This document shows, piece by piece, positions 1 through 8,604 of a DNA stretch of 64,000 bases. Below the pieces are notes generated by a model. The model had not been told where the DNA came from and made no database searches. It saw only the letters and a program-made list of their open reading frames with translations. The translations under genes were made by a program, and so were the position numbers. How positions within the stretch are numbered: position 1 is the first letter of the stretch; each line of letters opens with the position of its first letter. Source of the stretch: Chryseobacterium sp. MYb7 (lineage in GTDB: Bacteria; Bacteroidota; Bacteroidia; Flavobacteriales; Weeksellaceae); contig NZ_PCOU01000009.1 in assembly GCF_002979455.1 (NCBI RefSeq), forward strand, positions 62,001 to 126,000. The letters run 5' to 3'.

Positions 1-875
1 GGCGTTCGATGGGATAAAATGTCCGTAAAAGTTCCGGATTATACTACGTTGCCTTCCAATAAAGATGTTCCGTTCAATGTAGAAGGAGGAAGATTAAACT
101 ATTCAAATCTATCTTATAATGTAGGTGTGAGCTATGTGGCATTTGATTTCTTCCAGCCTTTCACCTCATATTCCCGAGGATTTAATATCTATGATTTGGC
201 CGTGTGCTTAGAGATGCAAAGAGCAATGTCTTAAGCGAAATCAATACCGACCCTGTAGTTATTGATAATTATGAAATAGGTTTCAACAGTAAAATAGGGC
301 AGTATGTAGATTTTTCAGCCAGTTATTTTTATAATTACTCCAAACTGGGAGCTGATCTTGTTTCTGTAAACGGTTTCTGGACTCCGCTTCGTGCTCCTCA
401 GTACATTAACGGAGTAGAATTGGCAGTGAATATCTATCCGACACGAGGCTTAACTATCGGAACCAGTTATACTTACCAGGAAGGGAAGGTAGATGTAAAG
501 AATGATAACAGCTACGAAAAATATTTAAGCGGTTTAAGAATTGCACCCGCAAGGTTGAATTCTTTCGTTAAATGGAATGATAAGGTTCAGAAACTACAAT
601 TAGGAGTCTATCATATGTACTCATTTAAAAGAGATAAGTTTGAGCCCGCAGCTTCAGGAAAGTATGATGAAGGAGAAGGACCTGTGAAAAGTTTTAACCT
701 TTTCAATGTTCAGGGAAGCTATAAACTAAATAAACTCCTGACCATAGGGCTTGGAATAGAGAATATATTCAATACCTCTTATTTCACACCTACCTCAATG
801 TATACTGCGCGTGATGCAGAATATGTACGCGGAAACGGAAGATATTATACGGTTTCTCTTAATTTTAATTATTAA
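1..875 (+). pseudogene. TonB-dependent siderophore receptor, 3' part, with frameshift
   Basis: This is the C-terminal part of an outer-membrane TonB-dependent receptor beta-barrel, which would take up ferric siderophore or a similar ligand. The 5' end lies outside the window. Frame 1 is open from base 1 and reads barrel-like sequence to about base 198, then stops at 234. The barrel resumes in another frame from about 203 (RDAKSNVLSEINTDP) and ends at 875 with alternating-hydrophobic strands, ENIFN and a terminal aromatic (NFNY). Restoring one G in the run at 198-199 would join the frames as FNIYDLGR-VLRD. It is either a true frameshift or a sequencing error. The siderophore class is inferred from the ending. 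Confidence 0.85.
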
Positions 876-897
876 TATGAATCTTTTTTATAAAAAC

Positions 898-930
898 AGC
901 CCTTTTCGCAATAGAAAAGGGCTTATTTTT
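898..930 (+). terminator. Rho-independent terminator of the TonB receptor gene
   Basis: A perfect 10-bp stem (AGCCCTTTTC at 898-907 with its complement at 914-923) and 6-nt loop are followed by a T-run, 23 nt after the receptor stop codon. Confidence 0.85.
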
Positions 931-1103
931 TTAGTGAAATTATATTTTATTTTTCAGTCATGATATTTGGAAGAATGCTTATTTTAGGAATTTAAATGGA
1001 TTATTATAGAAAATGAAATATGCTTTAGAAGTCATAGGTGAGAATTTGTTTTATCACTGTACTCTTTTTTAATTTGAAGTAATGTTTTAAAAAGAGAAAT
1101 AAA

Positions 1104-1466
1104 ATGAGAAGATTATTTATACTGCTTTCTTTTCTTTCATTGATTAATTGTAAACCACAATTGAAGCTGGGAAGATATGCGAGTGTCTGTTATGTTACAG
1201 ATGCACCAGGTACTATACTTGTACTTAAGAAGAATAGTAATTTCGTTTTGATTTATCCCGGTTCTGTAGAACAATTTTCCGGAATATGGAGTGTAAAAGA
1301 GGATACTTTATTTCTGAAATCACAATATCATAATACGCTGGGACAAAATGATAGCGCTTTTGTAAATGAAAAGGAATATTTCATAATAAAAAGAAAGAAA
1401 TTAATATCTGCTCAAAATAAAAAATGTTTTTTAGTTTTAAAAAAAATAGATCAATCTCCTAAATAA
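1104..1466 (+). CDS. small lipoprotein, unknown function
   Basis: This 120-residue protein has a lipoprotein signal: basic start, hydrophobic stretch and a lipobox-like LINC with the acylated cysteine near residue 17. The mature part is short, beta-rich and lysine-rich. I do not recognise a family. Its TAA stop shares one base with the ATG of the next gene (TAATG), so the two are probably translationally coupled. Placement in the envelope is inferred from the signal. Confidence 0.7.
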   Translation: MRRLFILLSFLSLINCKPQLKLGRYASVCYVTDAPGTILVLKKNSNFVLIYPGSVEQFSGIWSVKEDTLFLKSQYHNTLGQNDSAFVNEKEYFIIKRKKLISAQNKKCFLVLKKIDQSPK

Positions 1467-1888
1467 TGACTCCGTTACAAAAAGCTAAAGATTTGATGGA
1501 TAACGGGCAATATATGTCCGCTGTTATAATTTTGCAAAATATAAATGGATTATCTCCAAAGTCTGAAAACTACAGACTATTATTCATGTCAAACTGTTGG
1601 TACAAGTTAGAAGAATATCAGTGGGCTATTGATATTGCTAATAATGTATTACAAAAAGATGAATACAATGAAATAGCATCCCAGATAAAATATTTGTCCT
1701 ATTGTGAACTTAAAGATTTTGATAACGCTTTAGCAGAGATTATACATTTTTTATCATTTAATGAGGCGGATCTTTATAAAGTAACGCTGGAGGAATTATT
1801 AACAGATATCAGAGATGGTTTTATTAATGACGAGGATATTGTTTCTAAAATCAAAGAATTGGCATTAAAAAATAACTGTTTTGAATAA
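1466..1888 (+). CDS. TPR-like helical repeat protein
   Basis: This 140-residue cytoplasmic protein has no signal peptide and reads as two to three degenerate tetratricopeptide-like helix pairs (AKDLMDNGQYMSAVIILQ near the start, then YKLEEYQWAIDIANNVLQ and ELKDFDNALAEI). Such repeats usually mediate protein contacts. It overlaps the upstream lipoprotein gene by one base, suggesting a shared process. No specific function can be assigned. Confidence 0.7.
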   Translation: MTPLQKAKDLMDNGQYMSAVIILQNINGLSPKSENYRLLFMSNCWYKLEEYQWAIDIANNVLQKDEYNEIASQIKYLSYCELKDFDNALAEIIHFLSFNEADLYKVTLEELLTDIRDGFINDEDIVSKIKELALKNNCFE

Positions 1889-1919
1889 AAATATTTGAAC
1901 GTCTTCTTTTACAAATAAG

Positions 1920-1949
1920 AACAGCAGGAATATTCCTGCTGTTTTTTAT
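1920..1949 (+). terminator. terminator between convergent genes
   Basis: A 12-bp perfect palindromic stem (1920-1931 with 1932-1943) ends in a T-run. It stops the upstream plus-strand pair. Read from the other strand it lacks a good U-run, so it is mainly a plus-strand terminator. Confidence 0.8.
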
Positions 1950-1963
1950 TATAGATTGATTTT

Positions 1964-3127
1964 TTATCTTTCAATCATGATATTTTTAACAAGCGTCTGA
2001 TCACCCACTTTCAAAACTCCGATATAGACTCCGTTTTGAAGACCGGAAACATCAACCTTTTTTTCATTATTCACTTTAAGCATTGTTCTTCCCATAGAAT
2101 TACTGATTTCAAAACTGAAATTACTTTCTTTAGAATCCGGTAATTCAATGTTAATAACATTGCTGGCGGGATTAGGATAGATCTTTACAGTCTCTAATGA
2201 ATTCTTTGCTACAGGTAATGTTGTAGAAGCCGTTGCAAAATGCTGTAATGCACCTACTGTAGCCTTTCCAATATTATAGACATACACGGGATCCATATTG
2301 GTAAAAGTATCTTTGGAGGTATGTGGGTAATTGCTTCTTATTCTTTCAAAAAAACCGGTAATCACTTCACCTTTCTGTTCAAAAGGAATATAATCGGTAT
2401 CTGCTGCCGGATCTACAGCCGTCTGAAGAGGAGAGTAGAGCGCTGTACAGTTTCTCAACTGCTGAGTTACTGCTGCAGAAGCTGCATTATTGCTGGAAAC
2501 ACCTCCCTGATCTTCATCACAGTACACCGTGTTGTTATTATTTCCTTTTACACCACCTACCTGATCCAGATTGATGACCAGTTTGATATCCAATTTGCGG
2601 ACACCTCCCTGATATACCACATTATTGACATAGTGGCTGCTTCCTCTCAATCCTTGTTCTTCGCCGGAAAAATGGATGAACTTGATGGAATATTCAGTAG
2701 GAACATTTCTTAGAATTCTTGCGGCTTCCAGGATGATAGATGTTCCGCTGCCATTGTCATTCACTCCCGGACCATAAATAGTATCGAAATGCCCACAGAT
2801 AATAACATACTTGTTAGGATAAAGTGTTCCGGTTTTGGTAATAATTAAATTTTTGGAACTCGTACTTCCGAAAGTAAACGGGCTTTCTACGATTTGACTT
2901 GCAGTATAGCCATAAGAAGTATACTTGTTTTTGATCCAGTTCAAAGTGTTGGTATTGGCTACAGAACCAGTAGTTTTTACGCCTAAATTACTAAACTCCT
3001 GAAGATTGGCAGTAATGTTGGCCTGGGTAACCATATCCGCTCTGTCTTTATAAGCCTGGATAAAGCTTTGAGCTCCGATGAACTGCATAACGAATGCAGT
3101 GCACAAAAGTGTTGTGAATTTTTTCAT
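1964..3127 (-). CDS. secreted M28 family zinc peptidase with T9SS sorting domain (copy 1)
   Basis: This predicted secreted aminopeptidase-type metallopeptidase has 387 residues. A signal peptide ends at about residue 20 (GAQ). Zinc and catalytic residues of family M28 are visible: H113 and D115 in GHFDT, D124 in NDNGSG, E156-E157 in SGEEQG, and a late His in YPHT. A PA-like region is absent. The last 75 residues form a type A T9SS sorting domain (IYPNPASN, ending in a basic MIER tail). The start is placed at 3127 (MKKFTT), which begins the signal peptide, rather than an upstream Met at 3151. It is the first of three tandem paralogs. Confidence 0.93.
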   Translation of the reverse strand: MKKFTTLLCTAFVMQFIGAQSFIQAYKDRADMVTQANITANLQEFSNLGVKTTGSVANTNTLNWIKNKYTSYGYTASQIVESPFTFGSTSSKNLIITKTGTLYPNKYVIICGHFDTIYGPGVNDNGSGTSIILEAARILRNVPTEYSIKFIHFSGEEQGLRGSSHYVNNVVYQGGVRKLDIKLVINLDQVGGVKGNNNNTVYCDEDQGGVSSNNAASAAVTQQLRNCTALYSPLQTAVDPAADTDYIPFEQKGEVITGFFERIRSNYPHTSKDTFTNMDPVYVYNIGKATVGALQHFATASTTLPVAKNSLETVKIYPNPASNVINIELPDSKESNFSFEISNSMGRTMLKVNNEKKVDVSGLQNGVYIGVLKVGDQTLVKNIMIER

Positions 3128-3271
3128 ATGAATAATATTATTTGGTAACACGAATGTAGTAAATAAATCACAACAAAGTGTTTAATATTTCAAAATAAAA
3201 TGAAATTTAATATGAATGTCATATCGATTTTATGATTTTTATTGTAAATGATTGAATTGTAAGCGTTGGTA

Positions 3272-3307
3272 AAAAAAATAAAACCTCTGAATGGCTTCAA
3301 AGGTTTT
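3272..3307 (-). terminator. terminator of M28 copy 2
   Basis: On the minus strand, AAAACCT pairs with AGGTTTT (3280-3286 and 3301-3307) with an inner TTCA/TGAA extension, followed by a long U-run. Confidence 0.75.
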
Positions 3308-3331
3308 TATGTAATAAAGTTTTATAGCAAA

Positions 3332-4507
3332 TTATCTTTCGATCATCACTTTTCTTACTACAGTTTGATCTCCTGTTTTTAAAATCCCGAGGTAAGCACC
3401 ATTTTCCAATCCGGAGGAATTGATTTTTGTTTCATTGGTTCTCTTGAAAATTGATCTTCCCTGGAAGTCAGTAATTTCAAAAGTGAAATTCTTAATTCCC
3501 AAATCAGGAAGTTCAATATTGATGACATCCTTTGCAGGGTTTGGGTAGATTTTAATGTTTTCAAGACTGTTTTTCACAACGGTTTCATAAGTCCCCAATG
3601 TTCCTGTAGCAACCGCGAAATGCTGTAATGCTCCCACAGTTGCTTTTCCTATCTTGTAAATGTATACAGGATCGGTATTGGCAAAAGTATCATTCACGGT
3701 ATGTGGATAGGTGCTTCTTATTCTTTCAAAGAAACCTGTAATTACTTCACCTTTCTGTTCAAAAGGAATATAATCCGTGTCTTCAGCGGGATCTACGGCC
3801 GTCAGAAGAGGAGAATACAGTGCAGTACAGTTTCTGAGTTCCTGCGTTACAGCAGCGGAAGCTGCGTTATTTGTTGATAATCCACCCTGATCTTCATCAC
3901 AGTAAACAGTATTGTTATTATTTCCCATCACACCACCTACTTGATCCAGGTTGAAAACAAGTTTAATATCCAAAACACGGTTACTTCCCTGGTAGGCAAC
4001 TGTGTTTGCATAATGTGTACTTCCTAAAAGTCCTTGCTCTTCACCAGAAAAATGGATGAATTTTATAGAATATTCTGTTGGAACATCTTTCAAAATCCTT
4101 GCTGCTTCAAGGATAATGGATGTTCCGCTTCCGTTATCATTAACTCCCGTTCCGGTAATACTGTCGAAATGTCCACAGATGATCACGTATTTATTGGGAT
4201 ATACGGTTCCTGTTTTAGTAATGACAAGATTTTTGGAGCTGTAACTTCCTGAGGTAAAAGGGTCTTCTGCCATTTGGCTGACTGTATAACCATAGGAAAG
4301 ATATTTCGTTTTGAGCCATTCCAAAGCATTGTTATTGGCTGTGGTACCTGTTTTTTTTACACCTAATCCTGCAAATTCCTGAAGAGAGGTAGTAATATTG
4401 GTTTGATTCACCATATTCGCTCTGTCCTGATAAGCTTGAATGAAACTTTGAGCATTCATACTGCACATCGTGATAGAGGTCAGTAAAAAAGTAGAGATTT
4501 TCTTCAT
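3332..4507 (-). CDS. secreted M28 family zinc peptidase with T9SS sorting domain (copy 2)
   Basis: This 391-residue paralog of the neighbours on both sides has a signal peptide ending near residue 20 (NAQ). The M28 metal ligands are intact: GHFDS (H113, D115), NDNGSG (D124), SGEEQG (E156, E157) and the late YPHT His. The C-terminus is again a T9SS type A domain (IYPNPAKD, ending MIER). It likely exports to the surface or medium and digests peptides. Only 64 bp separate it from copy 3, so they may be cotranscribed; a terminator follows copy 2. Substrate specificity is not readable from sequence. Confidence 0.93.
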   Translation of the reverse strand: MKKISTFLLTSITMCSMNAQSFIQAYQDRANMVNQTNITTSLQEFAGLGVKKTGTTANNNALEWLKTKYLSYGYTVSQMAEDPFTSGSYSSKNLVITKTGTVYPNKYVIICGHFDSITGTGVNDNGSGTSIILEAARILKDVPTEYSIKFIHFSGEEQGLLGSTHYANTVAYQGSNRVLDIKLVFNLDQVGGVMGNNNNTVYCDEDQGGLSTNNAASAAVTQELRNCTALYSPLLTAVDPAEDTDYIPFEQKGEVITGFFERIRSTYPHTVNDTFANTDPVYIYKIGKATVGALQHFAVATGTLGTYETVVKNSLENIKIYPNPAKDVINIELPDLGIKNFTFEITDFQGRSIFKRTNETKINSSGLENGAYLGILKTGDQTVVRKVMIER

Positions 4508-4571
4508 TGTATGATTCTAATTCATGAAATCCTGATGGAATTTAAGTTAACATCAAATATTCAGGATGGCA

Positions 4572-5750
4572 TTATTTATTGATGATTATTTTTTTGGTTG
4601 TATTTCCTTTTTCTGTCTTAACGGTAACCATATAAACTCCATTTTTAAAGCCTGAAGTATTTATTTTTTCCTCATTTTCAACATTGAGAACTGAATTTCC
4701 TACCATGTCATTAATTTCAACTTTAAATTGCTTTACCTTTTGTGGAAATTCTATTGTTATAAGGTCTTTAGCTGGGTTAGGGTACACTCTTACTGCTTCT
4801 GCTGAGTTTTGTGCGGTTTCTTTGGTGCTTAAAAGATTGTTGGTTGTAGTAGCTACGGCAAAATGCTGCAAAGCTCCCACAGCAGCTTTCCCTACATTGA
4901 AAACATAGACAGGATCAAGATTGGCATAAGTATCATTTACAGTATGCTCATTACTACTTTGGATCGTTTCATAATATCCTGTAATGGTATATCCTTTGCT
5001 CTCAAAAGGCATGTAATCTGAACTGTAAGCATGAGAAAGATTGGTCTGAAGAGGAGAGTAAAGGGTAGTGCAGGTCATCAGTTCCTGAGTCATCGTATTA
5101 GATATTGCGTTGTTGGAAGATATTCCGCCTTCATCTCTTTCACAGTTGATTGTATTGTTGTTATTTCCTATAAGACCTCCTACCTGATCAATATTTAGAA
5201 CCAATTTTATATCCAGAACACGAGTACCTCCCTGGTAAGCAACATTATTTACATAATGATTACTTCCCACAAGACCTTGCTCTTCACCGGAAAAATGAAT
5301 AAACTTAATGGAATATTCTGTAGGAACATCTTTCAGAATCCTTGCTGCTTCAAGAATAATGGAAGTTCCGCTGCCATTGTCACTTACTCCAGGACCTACA
5401 ATGGTGTCATAGTGTCCACAGATAATGACATATTTGTTGGGATATACAGTCCCGGTTTTGGTAATAATGAAATTTTTTGAGCTATTGCCTCCGTAGGTGA
5501 AAGCATCTTCGGAAAAATCACTGGCTGTATATCCGTAAGACAGGTATTTGTTTTTAAGCCAGTCAAAAGCATTGTTATTAGCCGTTGTTCCCGTTGTTTT
5601 TACACCCAATCCTGCAAATTCCTGAAGATTGTTATTGATATTGGTTTGGGTCACCATATCAGCCCTGTCTTTATAAGCTTGAATAAAACTCTGTGCACCA
5701 ATAGTTTGTAGGGCAATAGACGTCAGTAAAAAAACTGCAGCTTTTTTCAT
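4572..5750 (-). CDS. secreted M28 family zinc peptidase with T9SS sorting domain (copy 3)
   Basis: This is the most diverged of the three tandem copies (392 residues) and first in transcription order. It has a signal peptide (to IGAQ, residue 20), GHYDT, SDNGSG, SGEEQG and NEHT metal or catalytic motifs, and a T9SS tail (VYPNPAKD, ending IIINK). Differences cluster around the substrate side: the stretch before the last His (LSHAYSSDYMPFES) differs clearly from copies 1 and 2 (AVDPA-DTDYIPFEQ). This suggests altered specificity after duplication, which is inference. Confidence 0.93.
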   Translation of the reverse strand: MKKAAVFLLTSIALQTIGAQSFIQAYKDRADMVTQTNINNNLQEFAGLGVKTTGTTANNNAFDWLKNKYLSYGYTASDFSEDAFTYGGNSSKNFIITKTGTVYPNKYVIICGHYDTIVGPGVSDNGSGTSIILEAARILKDVPTEYSIKFIHFSGEEQGLVGSNHYVNNVAYQGGTRVLDIKLVLNIDQVGGLIGNNNNTINCERDEGGISSNNAISNTMTQELMTCTTLYSPLQTNLSHAYSSDYMPFESKGYTITGYYETIQSSNEHTVNDTYANLDPVYVFNVGKAAVGALQHFAVATTTNNLLSTKETAQNSAEAVRVYPNPAKDLITIEFPQKVKQFKVEINDMVGNSVLNVENEEKINTSGFKNGVYMVTVKTEKGNTTKKIIINK

Positions 5751-6070
5751 TATAGATACTTTTTTTAGAGATTGCTAATATAACAATAAATCATTATTTA
5801 TTGTCAATAATTATGGATATATTGACTGTATTGCTTATTTTTTCAATAATAATATGTCTTTTTATTTGATTTGTTATTATGTTGGTTTTGTATTCTTTTA
5901 ATTGGTTATATTGATTTATATTTTTCTATTATTTTAAGTATTTAATGTTAAATATTTAGTATTTGATTCATCGGGGCAATGTATTTCAGTATTGATATGT
6001 CAAATTATTATAAAATCTACAGAGAATTGAATTTTGTACTGAAACCAGGATAAGCTTGAAAATATGCAAC
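5751..6070. other. AT-rich intergenic stretch, no gene seen
   Basis: About 320 bases between the M28 cluster (reading left from 5750) and the rplT terminator. It must contain the M28 copy 3 promoter. Very low complexity T/A runs; no convincing ORF or structure was found. Confidence 0.5.
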
Positions 6071-6097
6071 AAAAAAATCCCGGGAAAAACCCGGGAT
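6071..6097 (-). terminator. terminator of rpmI-rplT
   Basis: ATCCCGGG (6077-6084) pairs with CCCGGGAT (6090-6097) around a 5-nt loop. On the minus strand it is followed by a 7-nt U-run, 29 bases after the rplT stop. Confidence 0.9.
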
Positions 6098-6125
6098 CTA
6101 TATTGATAACAAAATCTATTCTACA

Positions 6126-6470
6126 TTATTTTACTTGATCTACAACAGCTTTAAAAGCTTCAGGGTGATTCATTGCTAAATCTGCTAAAACTTTTCTGTT
6201 AAGTTCGATGTTGTTCTTTTTAAGAGCTCCCATAAATTGAGAGTAAGACATTCCGTGCTCTCTAGTTCCCGCGTTGATACGAGTGATCCAAAGTGCTCTG
6301 AAATTTCTCTTCTTCTCTTTTCTACCACGGTAAGCATATTGCATTGCTTTTTCTACCGCGTTTTTAGCTACAGTCCAAACGTTCTTTCTTCTTCCGAAGA
6401 AACCTTTAGCTTGCTTAAAAATTTTCTTTCTGCGAGCTCTTGAAGCTACGGCATTTACTGATCTTGGCAT
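6126..6470 (-). CDS. rplT: 50S ribosomal protein L20
   Basis: L20 (114 residues, usual bacterial length) binds 23S rRNA early in large-subunit assembly. It is recognised from the basic N-terminus ([16 protein letters not shown]), the [16 protein letters not shown] helix and the C-terminal globular part ([18 protein letters not shown]). It lies 119 bases downstream of rpmI on the same strand and shares its terminator. In many bacteria L20 represses its own operon through the leader RNA. Here infC and thrS, normally directly upstream, lie 8.3 kb away. Confidence 0.98.
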   Translation of the reverse strand: MPRSVNAVASRARRKKIFKQAKGFFGRRKNVWTVAKNAVEKAMQYAYRGRKEKKRNFRALWITRINAGTREHGMSYSQFMGALKKNNIELNRKVLADLAMNHPEAFKAVVDQVK

Positions 6471-6589
6471 AATTTAAATTGTTTTTTTGAAAAGGGCGGC
6501 AACTGATGTTACTCTTATTTGCACCGTTTCAGGGTTAAATTGTTGAATTTGTTTTGAATTCTTATAAACCGAATATAGATTTATAAAAA

Positions 6590-6787
6590 CTACTTAATTG
6601 CTAATTGACGTTGAACGCTTTTTTCGTCCACTTTAGCTACGTAAGAAGTAGTAGTAAGATTTCTCTTCTGCTTAGTTTCTTTCTTAGTTAAGATGTGGCT
6701 TTTGTAAGCATTTTTTCTTTTGATCTTACCAGAACCAGTAAGAGCAAAACGCTTTTTAGCACCTGATTTCGTTTTTAATTTTGGCAT
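6590..6787 (-). CDS. rpmI: 50S ribosomal protein L35
   Basis: L35 (65 residues, full length) is a small basic large-subunit protein, recognised by [14 protein letters not shown] and the lysine/arginine-rich body. It is the first gene of a two-gene unit with rplT. A clear TAnnTTTG promoter box lies about 75 bases upstream, so the pair does not depend on transcription from thrS-infC. Confidence 0.97.
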   Translation of the reverse strand: MPKLKTKSGAKKRFALTGSGKIKRKNAYKSHILTKKETKQKRNLTTTSYVAKVDEKSVQRQLAIK

Positions 6788-6862
6788 TGTTTTGCTTTTT
6801 TATTGTTTTTGTTATCAATATCTGTTTTGGTTACCCCTAAGGACATTAGGAATAATAGTGTG

Positions 6863-6870
6863 CAAAGATA
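6863..6870 (-). promoter_or_regulatory. -7 box of the rpmI-rplT promoter
   Basis: The minus strand reads TATCTTTG, a perfect match to the Bacteroidota -7 consensus TAnnTTTG. The resulting leader is about 70 nt and contains a small hairpin (CCTAA-TGTCC-TTAGG), possibly regulatory. Confidence 0.7.
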
Positions 6871-6923
6871 CGAAAAAAATCGATTCGAGCTTCCATAATC
6901 TTTGGTTTTATCCTATTTATATA

Positions 6924-6950
6924 AAAAAACCGCCTCTGTGCAGAAGCGGC
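6924..6950 (-). terminator. terminator of the lectin lipoprotein gene
   Basis: On the minus strand, CCGCTTC pairs with GAGGCGG (one G-U pair), followed by a 7-nt U-run, just after the stop at 6961. It insulates rpmI from upstream transcription. Confidence 0.8.
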
Positions 6951-6960
6951 TGTTATCATT

Positions 6961-7533
6961 TTAAGGATATTCATTTACATCCACAGATTTTATTAATGCT
7001 CTTTCTTCATTATTACCTCCCAGAATAATTTTTATTCTGTACCCATCCGGAATAAAAGGTCCACGCTTTCTGAAAAGCTGCATTTTAATATGGGGATTGG
7101 AAACGGGATAGCTTACAGCTGTGTTGGAAGACCATAGTGGATTCCCGTTATTATAAATAACCAAATTTCCATCTTCCTGAGCAATAAGGTGTGGGAAACC
7201 GCCCTGTCTGTCAGTATTAGTTGCCCATAGAGGACGCTCTATACCATTTTGATCTTTATAGTATAAAACTAGATTACTGTCATCCTGCATGATCAGTCTG
7301 TATTTACGCTGCTCATGAGAAATTTCAATAGAACTTCCACCGTATATTTTTTGTGGGTGATTTGTAGTTTCTGTAATAAAGAATTCCTGATTAATAGGTA
7401 TTCCTTTAGCTGTATTACTTTTAGATTGTGCTTCAGTTTGATTTGGTAATGATCCCTGATCAAGGATTTCATCCTGAGCGCAAGATGCCAAAAGCATCGG
7501 AAGACTTAATAAAGTCAGTAATTTGGTTTTCAT
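6961..7533 (-). CDS. lipoprotein with bulb-type (B-lectin) mannose-binding domain
   Basis: This 190-residue lipoprotein has lipobox LASC (C18). Residues 50-140 form a bulb-lectin beta-prism with two complete QxDxNxVxY sugar-binding signatures, Q83-Y91 (QDDSNLVLY) and Q119-Y127 (QEDGNLVIY), each followed by the typical LWATNT/LWSSNT strand. A 50-residue unknown tail follows. Such domains bind mannose-type glycans; in some bacteria they occur in lectin-like bacteriocins. Here the lipid anchor suggests a surface adhesin or glycan-binding role (inference). The gene stands alone between terminators, and its promoter lies inside a large palindrome (7542-7578). Confidence 0.88.
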   Translation of the reverse strand: MKTKLLTLLSLPMLLASCAQDEILDQGSLPNQTEAQSKSNTAKGIPINQEFFITETTNHPQKIYGGSSIEISHEQRKYRLIMQDDSNLVLYYKDQNGIERPLWATNTDRQGGFPHLIAQEDGNLVIYNNGNPLWSSNTAVSYPVSNPHIKMQLFRKRGPFIPDGYRIKIILGGNNEERALIKSVDVNEYP

Positions 7534-7541
7534 AAGTTATA

Positions 7542-7578
7542 ATTTAACGGTGCAAATGTAACTATTGCAACGTTAAAT
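7542..7578 (-). promoter_or_regulatory. palindromic operator over the lectin lipoprotein promoter
   Basis: Two 14-bp arms (7542-7555, ATTTAACGGTGCAA; 7565-7578, TTGCAACGTTAAAT) form an inverted repeat with one mismatch and a 9-nt spacer. The minus-strand -7 box TACATTTG lies at 7553-7560, inside the palindrome, and the start codon is 9 bases beyond its edge. A bound dimer would block transcription. The regulator is unknown. Confidence 0.6.
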
Positions 7579-7667
7579 CACAAATTTGAGACTAAACAAA
7601 TATCAATTTACCCTTTATTTAAAAGTATTTTTAATTTTATTTAAAACACTAAATGGTGATTTTAATT

Positions 7668-7699
7668 AAAAAGGCATCGTTAAAAAAAACGATGCCTTT
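7668..7699 (-). terminator. terminator of the alpha/beta hydrolase gene
   Basis: A 12-bp perfect stem (AAAGGCATCGTT at 7670-7681 with 7688-7699) and 6-nt loop lie 23 bases after the hydrolase stop codon, with Ts after the stem on the minus strand. Confidence 0.85.
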
Positions 7700-7721
7700 G
7701 GAATATTTTAATACAAATTAA

Positions 7722-8543
7722 TTATGATTGAAAAAAAGATAATAAATCTTTATTGATGGTTTCCGCCTCTGTTGTAGGCATACCATGAGGAAAACCAGGA
7801 TAAGAAATTAGTTTTCCGTTTTTAAGCAGGGTAGCAGCTACTTTACCTGTTGTTTCAAAAGGAACAATCTGATCATCTTCACCATGCATTACCAATACAG
7901 GAACATCTACACTTTTAAGATCTTCTGTAAAATCTGTTTCAGAGAATGCTTTTACACAGTCGTAATGAGCTTTGATAGAACCGCTCATTCCCTGTCTCCA
8001 CCAGTTTCTCTGGATTCCTTCAGAAACATTAGCTCCTTCTCTGTTGTACCCATAAAAAGGGAAGGTAATATCAATGAAGAATTGCTGTCTGTGCTTAGCC
8101 GTATTATTTCGGATATCATCAAAAACAGAGATGGGAACTCCATTCGGGTTGTTGTCATTCTGAACCATAATAGGAGTAACTGCGCTTACCAAAACAGCTT
8201 TTGAAACTCTTCCGTTACCATGTTTTGCTACGTATCTGATCACTTCACCACCTCCTGTAGAATGTCCTACGTGGATGACATCTTTTAAATCCAGTGCTTC
8301 TACAATTTCTGCTACATCAGAAGCATACGTATCCATGTCGTGACCATAAGGAGTCTGCTCTGACCTTCCATGTCCTCTTCTGTCATGAGCAATTACTCTG
8401 TATCCCTGTTCAAGGAAGAAAAACATTTGTGCATCCCAGTCGTCACTTGATAATGGCCATCCGTGGTGGAAGAAAATTGGTTGTCCTTTTCCCCAGTCTT
8501 TGTAGTAAATTTCTGTTCCGTCTTTTAATGTAAGTGTACTCAT
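7722..8543 (-). CDS. alpha/beta hydrolase, cofactor-free haloperoxidase/esterase type
   Basis: This 273-residue cytoplasmic hydrolase has a complete catalytic triad: S95 in GHSTGG, D224 in HGEDDQIVP and H253 in FPHGM. The oxyanion-hole motif HHGWPLSSDDW and the DRRGHGRS strand are typical of the non-heme chloroperoxidase (perhydrolase) subfamily. Members hydrolyse esters and can form peracids; the physiological substrate is unknown. It is monocistronic with its own TACATTTG promoter box at 8597-8604 and a terminator. Confidence 0.93.
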   Translation of the reverse strand: MSTLTLKDGTEIYYKDWGKGQPIFFHHGWPLSSDDWDAQMFFFLEQGYRVIAHDRRGHGRSEQTPYGHDMDTYASDVAEIVEALDLKDVIHVGHSTGGGEVIRYVAKHGNGRVSKAVLVSAVTPIMVQNDNNPNGVPISVFDDIRNNTAKHRQQFFIDITFPFYGYNREGANVSEGIQRNWWRQGMSGSIKAHYDCVKAFSETDFTEDLKSVDVPVLVMHGEDDQIVPFETTGKVAATLLKNGKLISYPGFPHGMPTTEAETINKDLLSFFQS

Positions 8544-8596
8544 TGTTTCTTTTTTTAATGATTAATAATAGAGTGTATCCTATTTTTTTATATTCA

Positions 8597-8604
8597 CAAA
8601 TGTA
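8597..8604 (-). promoter_or_regulatory. -7 box of the alpha/beta hydrolase promoter
   Basis: The minus strand reads TACATTTG, a perfect TAnnTTTG match 53 bases upstream of the start codon. Confidence 0.65.

Noticed and set aside
2321..2713. plus-strand 130-residue ORF inside M28 copy 1
   Set aside because: It is antisense to the conserved catalytic region of the M28 gene and has no start context or family match.
6788..6862. L20 autoregulatory leader upstream of rpmI
   Set aside because: Only a 5-bp hairpin (CCTAA/TTAGG) is visible; no match to known L20 leader structures could be shown by eye.
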